A DNA stretch of 64,000 bases from Haliclona indistincta. Its lineage: Eukaryota; Porifera; Demospongiae; Haplosclerida; Chalinidae. The translations under genes were made by a program, and so were the position numbers. The stretch is from assembly GCA_964017065.1 (NCBI GenBank), contig OZ024785.1:310001-374000 (forward strand), written 5' to 3'. Shown here piece by piece: positions 40,262-50,290 of the stretch. Each line of letters begins with the position of its first letter. The first letter of the stretch is position 1. Below the pieces are notes generated by a model. It saw only the letters and a program-made list of their open reading frames with translations, did not search any database and was not told where the DNA came from.

Positions 40262-41570
40262 ATACTTACTCTAACTGCAATGCGGCTTCCACTCACTATA
40301 TTTGCCCAATTTACCTCCACTGCCTTAACCCCCATCTGTTGTTGCTGTATGGCTCTTGAATCATAACATTATTCCGTATCAATGATTGTTCTGACTGTAA
40401 AATTAGACTGTGCCGACGGACTGGACAAACTGCAGTTTTTGTTTATAGCACATTTGCCAAGATACTTGATGAGCCTATTTGTCGTAATAATTATACACAG
40501 AAAGCAGGTGACTGATAGGTTTTTGGCCGCTGTAGCGCCTGCTTTAATATTTGGTCTCATCCTGACTGCCGAGATTTTCTGTTTTACAGCGAACCTAGAG
40601 CTAGAAGGCTGCTGCTGATGGTACGAGCTAGTAGGGGATGCAGAGTAGGTAGATAGTTATGTAACAGAGCTGGATGGTATAACCAGGATCAATCTCACTC
40701 CAATATTTCTCCTCTTTTTTAGCACATTTCTTGCGACGGTCATAGCACTATAATAAGTATAAAATTGTGTGGAAAGCACTTGATTTAAGAGCACTAGATT
40801 TACCAAACAGCCTTTCTGAGGCATAAATACATCGAAATCTAGTAGGATGCTATGCAAATCAGTGAATTAGCAGTCCCGGCATGGAGCACCGTACGTAGAC
40901 GTTAGTTGCACATGACGAAAGATTTGTTATGTAGTACATGCATGTAACGTAATTGGAGGAGTGGTTTTATCGCAACCACAGTTATGCAAACACCCAATGG
41001 CTACCATGTGCTTTCTTTTAACTGTGTCCGTAACAAAAACAGTTGAGGGAAGTATATTACATTAATAATCTTTTTGAGTCAATCACAAAAGCCCAGGAGG
41101 GCAGGCTGTCATCCACAGGCCGAGGTCGACTGGAGGGCTCTCCCATCACTCTTGCCTTAGTCTGCAGCCTGGCCTGTGGAGACTTGCCCTCCTGGGAAGC
41201 TTGATCCAGCCGTTGGAAAAGATCGTCCACTATAGCTGGGACCTCCACGAAAGTGGCTTAGTGACGATATTTTCCCTGTTGCTTTCATCACTAGACATAA
41301 AATGACGAGGACAATATCTTTGTCCTCTTCTGCTTCTTTGTCTGAGCACTAGATTTTTTTAATGTAGATATTCTTTTATCACTACATTATTGTTCATACC
41401 CTCCCCTTCCTCTCCCTTCTCTTCCTTGTGAGGTTGGAGCTGGTGAGACCTTTCTTCTGGGCACTTTCGGCCTCACATTTAGTTCTGTAAAATCTGTATG
41501 CTGCGTCATTTAAATAATAATAAATATTATTTTTTTTGTTGCTGGCATCATTACCTTTGATGATCTTGTA
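40262..41570. repeat. Partial copy of the BEN-gene repeat family (copy 4)
   Basis: 40262-40420 matches 13173-13330 (CTAACTGCAATGCGGCTTCC); 41035-41560 matches 14770-15320 (AAACAGTTGAGG to the GTTCTGTAAAATCT region). Between them, 40420-41030, sequence is unrelated, so the copy was rearranged. BEN exons are missing. Confidence 0.8.
41057..41290 (-). pseudogene. SSDES...PLSWRSQ exon of the BEN-gene repeat family
   Basis: Minus reading: VEVPAIVDDLFQRLDQASQE then GKSPQARLQTKARVMGEPSS, RPRPVDDSLPSWAFVIDSKR and stop. In the 15.0 kb copy the same exon reads SWRSQLVDDFF then shifts. The LDQA...KSPQARxQ-x-K-x-RV...SSRPRP...PSWAF motif recurs in the paralogue and looks protein-constrained. I do not know its function; the SWR start is broken here. 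Confidence 0.45.
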
Positions 41571-41794
41571 CAGACTCTCTCTCCCTTAATCTCAAAGAAT
41601 AGAGCTTCTTTCGTAAGTGTAGCTTATTTTCATTTGTAACTAGTCGGACAGCTTCTTCCAAACTGCTACTGGGTCAACTGGATCTCCAAGCATGTATAAG
41701 TGTGGGATCCACAGAGAGTACTATGTGTGCTAGCTCACTGTCGTGACGAGCAACAAACTTAGTCTTTAGCTTCAGCACTAGCGTCATCCACACT

Positions 41795-41850
41795 CCCATC
41801 GGCAGTAATTTCTCGACCCCTTAACCTTGCGGGATGTTTCCAGCTCAATA
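41795..41850 (-). pseudogene. Mutator-like transposase N-terminal fragment, second piece
   Basis: IELETSRKVKGSRNYCRW on the minus strand equals IELETSRKVKGPRNHCR at 31.3 kb, 90 percent identical DNA over about 50 bp. Very short. The remainder of 41575-42040 shows nothing I can name. Confidence 0.45.
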
Positions 41851-42040
41851 CACTACTATAATTCACAAACAGCTAGGTCGAAGTACAATAGAACTTACTT
41901 TAGGAGTCCATTAATATAGCCAGGCACGTCATACCAGTTGCCCACTCTACACATAATAAGCCTCACCGATGATGTGGCGACTATTATTATTATTATTACT
42001 ACTATTTTCAGATACTATTGTGCATAATTATAGTCTACCT

Positions 42041-42480
42041 GATTGCTTCTTAATCTCATCCAGCTGCTTATTCAGCTCCTTCATTTCGTCCCTCAGTTTG
42101 TTCTCTTTGTCCCTCACCTTGTTGTCTTTGTCCAACAGCTTGTCCTCTTTGTTCCTCAGATGCTTTTTTTCATCCCTCAAATATTGAATATCAGTTAGTT
42201 TACATATTGTTTACCTGTTGCACAATCAGATTTGCAATTGCACATGCTAGATTGAAACTCTTTCAATGGATTGGATAGAATTGCAGCCTCCTGTGGTGAT
42301 TATGACCTTGTCGTTCTCCCATCCCTCCGCAGTCAAATTCACACCTCCTTCAAAGGGCTCAGGATCTCCTTGTATCGTCTCAGGCGAGGAAATTGGACCC
42401 TCGTCGCTCAACCACAACACATGGTATACGGTGAAAGTCAGTAGACGTCCAATCAATCCGTGGAATTCGGACACTGACTA
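42041..42480 (-). CDS. Coiled-coil exon and upstream candidate exon
   Basis: 42190-42041 minus: LRDEKKHLRNKEDKLLDKDN then KVRDKENKLRDEMKELNKQL and DEIKKQSG, a clean heptad coil with repeated (R/L)DK-x-NK-(L/V)RD units. Upstream (42474-42247) a minus frame GLIGRLLTFTVYHVLWLSDE then GPISSPETIQGDPEPFEGGV and NLTAEGWENDKVIITTGG could be a preceding exon; the plus strand is open too, so its strand is uncertain. Coil exons of this style precede kinase or other domains in sponge genes; the kinase exons at 28.2 and 48.4 kb may come from such genes. Confidence 0.4.
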
Positions 42481-42494
42481 CATCACCTTGGGAG

Positions 42495-43340
42495 AATGTT
42501 CTGACTCCTCCCTCTGGTCTACTTGTCCACCATTACTGTACTCACCCTATGAAAAAAGACATACATGTTATTATTTTTAAAAATAATTTTTTACTTAAGT
42601 GTACAACCGCCCATTTGATTAAATCATGTAGAAGCATCACGCAGAGTGCCCCAGCTGCTGTATAGAGTTACATGCATGCTACATGTAAATTACCAGCAAT
42701 AATATACGTTGATACCATGCATGTTACATGCATGTAAATTTTTCTTTCAATTGAATTTTTACATGCGTGTTACATGCAAGATTTATGTAACATGCAAGGA
42801 TTTGGGACGTTTTTATGCATGTTTTATGATTGTTTCAAGTATTATTTTGGGTCATGCATGTAACATGTTTTTTTAACTTGCATGTCACATGCTTGTTTAA
42901 AGAGTTGTAACAAGCATGTTGCATGCATGTTTACACTTGATTGTAGGCATGCATGGTCTATGCATGTTACATACATGTACATGTCTGAACCATCCATGTT
43001 GGAATGCATGCATAATATGACAACATTATTAATAATTGTTTTTGAAACTCTAATTATTAATACACAGTATACTATACGTAGTTTGCTCCTATAGTCATGC
43101 AGCTACTGATGTACTGCCATCTTCCTCCTCTCTTCGCCGCATTTGACAGTTAGGTCTCTTTTGAGGTCTGACAGGCTGCCTTTTGGGTACTTTTCTAAGC
43201 AGTAACCTGTATAAACAATATTATTATTATTATTTTTAGTAATGATAACTATAGTTAACCCACTGTAGATGGCAGTCCTTATACAGGGGTTGATATCAGA
43301 GGCACTGCTGCCAGCAAGCCTTTGACAGCTGTACCACACT
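42495..43340. repeat. 846-bp direct repeat, copy B (partner 1-846)
   Basis: See copy A. Here the repeat continues without a break into a complete BEN exon, so copy B is the original arrangement and copy A the rearranged one. Confidence 0.95.
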
Positions 43341-45030
43341 GCCACCGACCCTCTCATCAGTCCTGTACAGCTGGGCTTGGAGTTCATTTCTGCTTGTAGT
43401 AGCTTATTGGAGTGAATATAAACCCCAAGACCAGCAACCAATTTTTTCTTCTAAATTTGTGACAAGTATAAAAATCATCCATCAATTTATCAGAATTATC
43501 AACTAACCCCCTCGCCTGGCTCTAATGCCTCCTGTTCCAGCTGCAGGTCAGCAGCAGTTGGAAAGAAATTATATTTCTTTTTCTTTCCTGATAACTAAAA
43601 GAAAAGATTGCTATAAATTATAATTTTAATATTACCGTATTTTTCGAGCCATCTAGGTTAACAGTGCCTGAAGTCGTCTGATTCTGGAAACCTGTATGAG
43701 ATTATACTTTGTATTATTATAATGCTATACCTGTACAACAGCAGGAGATGAGATCGAAGGGCAATTTGCAGTCTTCTTCTGAGTATGGTGGAAACTATTA
43801 TTATTATTATGTTAAGTTACCTGTACTAAAGAAGAGCCTTGGGATGAGGAAGAACTTGGATCAGCCTGTTTCTACAGCAGATTGGTATAAAAACTTGAAT
43901 TGTACTACATATTATAGCGTTAATTATGCCTCGGTGGGCGGAGCCACGAGGCATACAGTAGTCGTGTTGTGTGTGTGTGTGTGTGTATCTGTCCGTTGCC
44001 GGCATAGCACATCGCACGCTAAAAACTAAGCGCTGATATCAGCAACACAGGTAGAAATCGCTATTTGCTCAGAACTGAATTGATAAATTGTTGGTTCTAA
44101 AGCTCCGTTCGTGAGTTATGGCGTGAGATGCTTACCTCGACGGCTGTTCCCGGCTATCTGGACTCCTCTAAAGACAAAACAGTTTACAGCTGACTGCCTT
44201 ACAGCTAGTGAGTTCGTTTGTACTACAAAACAGCTTGGTAGGTCCAGCGAAATTCTCTCGAAGGCCTACAGCTCGAGCTTGAGCTCGCCGGCTTGAGCTA
44301 CAGTAGTTGCTGATGATCTAGAGTTCTCTGTACACAAAACTATCCACAGTTGACTGCCTAGAAACTGATAAGTCACAGGATAGCAGCGTAGGACGCTACT
44401 AGTATCTCGCTCGTGTATGTGCTGTGCCGTGCTCTGCACTCGAATTGAACTTTATAGACACGCCCAGTTGAATTAGTGGTCAGCACTGATTGGCTTCTGA
44501 TTGCATAGTTGCAACCCATTAGCTTATTCTGCAAACAGTGCTGTACTGCAGCTTGTTGCAGCGCTCCTCAGCTTTAATTTCATCATACAGGAATTGCATT
44601 GCATAACTATTATACTGCTGTACAGAAAGGTATAACAGCTGCAGTTTGTTGCTGTGTATGTGAAATGGTTGCATTCCACCGAGGCATCTGCACCTTTGGT
44701 GCTTCATTGTACCTGCAGCTGTACTGAGCTTGGAGCATGAGGATCATCATCAGCGGTCAAGTCAGTCTGAAAGAATATTGTATAAAACCTTGATTATTAT
44801 TATCACTATTTTATAGGATATGTTACCTGTGATTCACAGCCTGCAGAGGTACTAGAATTGACTGTTCGACGTCGTTTTGCCTGTGTATAAACTGTCACAC
44901 TTTAACAATTATATAAACAATAATACTTTACCTGCCACATTTTATTTAGCATTTCTTTGTTCTCTGCCACTCTCTTTCTTATATTCTTTTCATTACGGTC
45001 TTCACACCTCCAGCAATCATGGTTGTCAGC
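43103..45030 (-). CDS. BEN-domain gene with micro-exons (best preserved copy)
   Basis: Exons, 5' to 3', with AG and GT borders: NADNHDCWRCEDRNEKNIRK...KEMLNKMWQ (about 45030-44932); AKRRRTVNSSTSAGCESQ (44881-44829); TDLTADDDPHAPSSVQLQ (about 44770-44717); KQADPSSSSSQGSSLVQ (43867-43817); KKTANCPSISSPAVVQ (43791-43744); NQTTSGTVNLDG (about 43690-43650); DLQLEQEALEPGEG (about 43555-43515); BEN exon A VYIHSNKLLQAEMNSKPSCT...INPCIRTAIYSG (43425-43260); BEN exon B (43206-43103). Most exons are 45-60 bp in phase and end in Gln. The BEN region is intact. A 762-bp repeat element lies within one intron. Expected role: DNA or chromatin binding in the nucleus; partners unknown. Confidence 0.55.
43926..44687. 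mobile_element. 762-bp element with GCCTCGGTGG ends
   Basis: ATGCCTCGGTGG (43926-43937) and CCACCGAGGCAT (44676-44687) are perfect 12-bp inverted ends. The left end also folds locally (TGCCTCG...CGAGGCA) and is followed by GTGTGTGTGTGTGTGT. From memory this head is a high-copy repeat in Amphimedon, which is one reason for the organism guess. Lies in an intron of the BEN gene; no clear target duplication. Confidence 0.7.
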
Positions 45031-45665
45031 ATTCAGTGCCAATTGATGTTAATTGTTACCTACATAATTAAGTTAGTTTAGTCATTGTTCATTATCCATA
45101 CATTCACACTCACTGGTGATGGTGGTGCCCAACCAAAACCCCTTCGTGACTTCTAGAAAATCAAGTAAATACAATGAATTCAATACTAAAATCTGTAGAA
45201 AAAGTATTATTGACTTCAGAGATTAACTTTATCAAGTCGCTGTTGAGAAGCCATCACATCTGAAAATGTCATTATAACAGCAATATGAATGTACCTGATT
45301 GGACTATGTCTGATTATCTGCTTGTCTTTGTGAGTGAGATTGTTGAGCACTTTATCACGATCATCTTGTCTGCTGATCAGCTTCTTATATATTGACCATC
45401 CTCTCCAGCTATTAATGACATTTCTGTATTAATAGACACATTTAGGACTTTTAGACTAATGTATGTAAAATACATACTTGAGCATGAACATGTGATCAAG
45501 ATCTTAACTTCAGACAATTTTTAACTAGTATTGGTTAATGCACGACTTGCACATAACAATATTAGATGAAAATAGCAACAATGCAATACAGAAGAAAAGT
45601 ATCACATCACTTGGTCTGACAGTAGTTATGCCACTGCTGATCAGTGCCTTGCTCAGACTGTGGAA

Positions 45666-45890
45666 GTGTACTACATTAGAGGGTATTGGTTAGTACAAGC
45701 ATCATCTAGTAACACTGGGCTTGTAATGCTATTCTGTCATTGCACAGGTGAAGTTGCAGCTCACAAGTCATCAATCAATAGCATAGCTATCAATCAGGAG
45801 GATGATAGATGGATATCTGGTCATGACTCTTGCTTGACACACACCACCATGGCCAGCTATCACTGCACGCTCCTGTCATGCAGCATTTGA
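45666..45890 (+). pseudogene. Possible WD40-repeat fragment, copy 2
   Basis: Reads EVAAHKSSINSIAINQEDDR then WISGHDSCLTH. Changes versus copy 1 (Q to E, V to I) are conservative. One blade only. Confidence 0.35.
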
Positions 45891-46028
45891 CTCATTTCAA
45901 GAGATAGAAGTTGAATTATTATTAGTTAGTAGGTTTTGATCATAAAATAGAAGTTACTGTACTTTATGTTAAAATCATAGACACACGATTGTCACTGAGT
46001 TGATGACTCAGAGTAGTGATTTATTCGT

Positions 46029-46204
46029 CTTAATCAACTGTCAGTAGAAGGGTTAAGACGCCATACATGAACTGTCTTGTCACTATAAAACACAATACTA
46101 TAAACCACAGAACTACAGGTACAATACACTGCCGAGGGCAATGGAATGATTAATCGTGTGAGGCATCTTAACCCTTCAACCACCACTACTGACAGCTGAT
46201 CAAG
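46029..46204. mobile_element. Foldback element, copy in duplication 2
   Basis: Same inverted arms as 25789-25963, with one extra mismatch (CTTAATCAAC). Confidence 0.7.
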
Positions 46205-46793
46205 GCACTTCTCAAAACAATCAAATCAGTGACAATTTTGTAATCGCTCACTGTCTTGATCCAATCTCTCATCTTCATCCAATTGCTCACCATTTACTTG
46301 CTGTTCCCTGTCTTGGAACAGCCTCTTCTAGTGTCTACTTGCTTTCCTCCTGAGAAATAACCCATGGCTTGTTGTTCTCTAGCCTTAGCGACAGAGCACC
46401 TAGCATGTCTTAAGTAGCGACTACTGAGCTTTTTGGTGGCGTCCAGGTGTAGCGGACCTCTGACAGGTTTGCCTATGAAAAATATCAGGAAAACTGTATG
46501 AATGACTGCGTACCGGTCACAAAGTGATCGCTACTCTATAGAAAATTCCACACATGTTACATGAATGTTACATGTACTTTACTAGCTTTTGCATGCATAT
46601 GTAACATGCATAACATTCATGTAACATGCATGTTACATGAATGTGTTTCTGGCCAGGACATGCGCATGTAGCATTTATGCTTGAAATAAATGCATAATAA
46701 TAATACTATAAATGCATCATGCATATAATTATACACTGATCAAGTTAATAGTATTGTAGCTGCAGAGCGGAGCCTGGTACTTTCAGAGTCAGT

Positions 46794-47888
46794 CTACATT
46801 TTCTGTGCCTGTTTCCTTCGTTCTTCACAGCATTTAGATGTGAGGCCCCTCTTCAACTTGTCTAAGTTGCTTGAGGGGTACTTCTCCAAACAGTATGCTA
46901 TAAAATCATAGTAGAAACAATTATTAATACTATCATCATAACTTACTGTAAATGGCTGTCCTTATGGTTGGGTTGATGCCTGTTGTGGCAGAGCAGGCAG
47001 CCAGCCTCTGCATGCTGTACCAAACAGACACCAACCCTCGCATGAGCCCTGTTGATGTTGATTTTGAAGCCATTTCTGCCTGGACGAGTTTGGAGGTGGC
47101 AATGAATAAAGTTAATGACGAGGACAATATCTTTGCCCTCTTCTCTTTTTGCTTCTTTGTCTGAGCACTAGATTTTTTAAATGTAGATTTTCTTTCAGTC
47201 AGTTTCTGCAGAATAATCGTATTCATACATAATAATTATCACCACATTATTGTTCATTCCCTCCCCTTCCTCTCCCTTCTCCTCTTCCTTGTGAGGTTGG
47301 AGCTGGTAAAACCTTTTTCTCGGCACTTTCGGCCTCACATCTAGTTCTGTAAAATCTTAAGCTGCGTCTATTAAATAATAATCTTAATTATTATTATTTT
47401 TGGTGCTGGCATCACTACCTTTGATATTAGATGTAATAAACGTAGGATTGAGTGCCTTCACTTCTTTGACCAGGCAACCCAGGTTACCTGGTTCCACCGA
47501 TCCTTGAACGTGAATCTGCATTGCTGGTAATAAAATTATCAGTAAATTAATAATAGTACAACAACTTTAAATCCTCACCCTTCACCGACCCGCCACCCTT
47601 CGAAATCCTCTTGCTCTTCCACGAGCACCTTGTACACTCTTCTCGTCTCTTGTTAAAAATAATTAAAAATAATAATAATAATAGTAAGGCACACTGCGCA
47701 TGTAGTCTCTTAACTCTAACAGCGTTGGGTACGGCCATCTTCTTGAGTCTTGCTCGAGGCTGACCGCCAGACTACAGAATCCCTTCCAAGTGCTTAACGC
47801 GCTTATTCGTCAAGCGAAGCTCTTCTATCAAGGATCCCAAAAGCTCCTCGGTTGAAAGTTCCTTTCTGTGTCGTTGTCGGTGCTGCAT
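46794..47888 (-). pseudogene. BEN-domain gene, internally deleted copy 2
   Basis: Same exon set as 26577-27668, again with the coiled exon KLTERKSTFKKSSAQTKKQK joined directly to BEN exon A. Here the whole 46936-47226 stretch is one open frame from the coiled exon into ATSKLVQAEMASKSTSTGLM and NPTIRTAIYSKL, because the deletion junction happens to be in phase: a deletion-made exon fusion. The N-terminal exon again has an in-frame stop. BEN exon B is intact. Confidence 0.5.
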
Positions 47889-47973
47889 GAACGTGCATGG
47901 TTCAGTATGTTCAGTACACTTACTACTACTACTACCTACATGTTATGATTCTATTGTCATTGCTTCTCTCTAG

Positions 47974-48086
47974 GAGGACGCTATGATGAGAGATGTCATA
48001 TTAACGATCAGAGCAGATGAAGCTCAGGTCAACTACACCCTCCATGTATCATGATAAACCAAACCCATTTGGTCCAGGGGAGTAGT
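47974..48086 (+). pseudogene. AOX: Alternative oxidase terminal exon fragment, copy in duplication 2
   Basis: Identical in kind to 27754-27866: acceptor, IRADEAQVN, deletion, early stop. Confidence 0.7.
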
Positions 48087-48395
48087 TTTAGCATTTTTCA
48101 CCTGATTTTACAATTACACATTCAAAATTTATTATCAGCATTGTATTTTAGACCTGTGATGTCTTGTGAGTTTTTCAGAAACACATTTAGTTAATGAAAC
48201 GCATAACAAACATACTATTGGTATACATGTAGAAAATACATGACTATTGTTATTACTATGATTAGGTAGCCAAACTAGCAGTGGGTAAGTTTGTGCTATT
48301 TTGGTAGCAATTTTAAGAGCTTGCTTGTCAGGTAACTATTATCAAAAGCAACTTATTGATTATTGGTGCATATAGCTACATCAACCAAGTCCAAC

Positions 48396-48593
48396 CTGTA
48401 TGGCCTGCTTTCCGAACAACAGCTTGTCCAGATTGCATCCTTTAACAAAATTAGTGACAAGAATAATCCCATCTTCAGAGAATGAGTATCCCATGAGTGA
48501 TATTATGTTTGGCGCCTTGCCGAGGGACCGATGGCGGTTGTCGGCAATAGTTGCCATTCCAACATTTGCGATCTTGTGATCGAGATTCAGTTT
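48396..48593 (-). pseudogene. Protein-kinase N-lobe exon fragment, copy 2
   Basis: Acceptor TTTCAG (stronger than TTTAG in copy 1), reads HKIANVGMATIADNRHRSLG then KAPNIISLMGYSFSEDGIIL and VTNFVKGCNLDKLLFGKQAI, donor CAG|GT. Same limits as copy 1: no catalytic loop is found near it. Confidence 0.6.
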
Positions 48594-49288
48594 CTGAAAC
48601 ATACAAAAATATATACGTGACCCTCTATGCAAAAAAGGGACCGTGTGCCTTGTCCTGTCCATTTTTGACTTTTAGTACTGTCAGATAAAGCGCACTTCAA
48701 TCTTCAAAATGGTGTTTAAATCGTGTTGATCTTTGCTGTGGAGATGTGTTACGAGTGAAAACGTTATGGCTGCCTTGTAGTGTTATTTCTGAGATAAACG
48801 CGATTTTTGCCCGCAACCCAATGTTTCCATATACGTTCCGTTTTTAAATGTTTCCGCATATCTCCGTGTACCATTCCCGTGTATTATTGCATCAGTACAC
48901 GTGCGCTGGCTCCCTTGTCTTCCTCACCATGAGGGAAAATGATCTTGCAGAGCTGTCAGACATAAGACACTTTGCTTGTGGAAGATCTCCACATGTCGGT
49001 GACTCTACTGATCAGTCAAACGTCCTGTCCTTCAGTTGATTTTAGGTAAGACAAGCTTTTACTCTGTACCTGCTTATTATACTTTTGTTTTGTTTTCTCC
49101 AATGACCATAGTAGTAACTGTGTGTGTGTCTGTGCGCGCGTGTGTCTTTGCGTGAGTGTGTGTGCTTGAGTGTGTATCTGCCTGGCAGTGTACATCTGCC
49201 TGACTGCCTTTGTGCGCGTGCGCATGTGTTTAAGTGATCACTATTATAAGTGGCTGATGATGACTGTGTAAGTGTTACTGTTCCTTGT

Positions 49289-49477
49289 TTACCGCAAAGG
49301 GCAAGTTCTTGAATTGTGCCCTGGCTGATGACAAAGGCGACAGCAGCGACAAGTTGTTGGAACTGGTAAATCCTCATGCTCTACATCCTCATGCTCTATC
49401 TTCTTCAGCTTCATCCATTGATTCATCCTCTGCGCAATCAATGCTAGGTAATAGACATACCAGATCTTCCGTCTCAT
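49289..49477 (-). pseudogene. Zinc-knuckle exon fragment (C-x2-C-x4-GHN-x4-C)
   Basis: Open frame ends EHEDVEHEDLPVPTTCRCCR then LCHQPGHNSRTCPLR and a stop. The EHED-V repeat is a 15-bp tandem duplication absent from copy 1. Transposase-type zinc knuckle. Confidence 0.5.
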
Positions 49478-49679
49478 CTGTGCAATACTCCCTGATCTCG
49501 TTATATAGATACCACTGGCGCTTGGAGTCTAGTCCAGCAGGTCGAATGATTGAGGAAGATTATCAGGGTGTGGTCTCCAATGTACGTCTCGAACAATACA
49601 CTTTTCTCGTTCAGGACTGTCAGAGTACTCTCTAACAGTGATGTTTGGGAGATTTGCCTTGCTGATGACAATGTGATGA

Positions 49680-50290
49680 AAGATATCATTTCTCTTGTTC
49701 AATACTGAATATTACCTACGTTACAGTATTGTGCACATGTTGAGAACACTCTTCAATGATTTTAAGACGAATATCTAACGGTGAAGTAAATTTAGATGTA
49801 AATCTATTAAGTTGCCTGGTGGGTCTGCGGTGGTGGGTCTGGCTGCTTCTCCGGCTGAACTTAAGGGGAACATTGCACGTTGCTATTGATGTGGAAGAGA
49901 CTCGAGAGTGTAGCGATTTGCGCAGGATCGAGAGGGCGCTGCTGCATCACTGAGTCAGTCAGGGGCCACACGGGCTCTGGTAGGCAGTTGAGTAGCGTAC
50001 GACAGTATGAAGTTGTTCCCGGGATTACAGTGCACGCGTGTGACAATGAAGAAAGACCTGGATATCACTTGATAAGCTGGAGCGCCGATAAGAAAGCAGA
50101 CAGTAGACAGACACAGAATGTGCAATGTAGAAAGAGAACTGTTCTAGAACTATCACGTGATTATACACGTGACATTCGGCGTTTGATTGGTCAACGTCAC
50201 ACTTCCTGTCTAGACTCTTCTATGCAAGATCTTCGTAAACCGCTGTAGATAGTTCGCTGGGGACCCTTTTCGATCCATATGGGGCTCGCT
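49680..50290. other. No recognised gene
   Basis: Open on both strands for up to 120 codons in places but no motif I recognise. Contains ATCACGTGATTATACACGTG at 50152-50171, two CACGTG E-boxes 10 bp apart. Confidence 0.5.

Larger units (their letters stand above)
45666..49678. repeat. 4-kb segmental duplication, copy 2 (partner 25427-29433)
   Basis: Same order and orientation as copy 1. The left boundary falls at GTGTACTACATTAGAGGG and the right about TGATGTTTGGGAGATTTGC. The upstream 45040-45660 holds no recognised gene. Confidence 0.95.

Noticed and set aside
42266..42580. Plus-strand secreted protein at 42.3 kb
   Set aside because: The minus strand is equally open and adjoins a clear minus-strand coiled-coil exon; the plus frame then runs into the 846-bp repeat.
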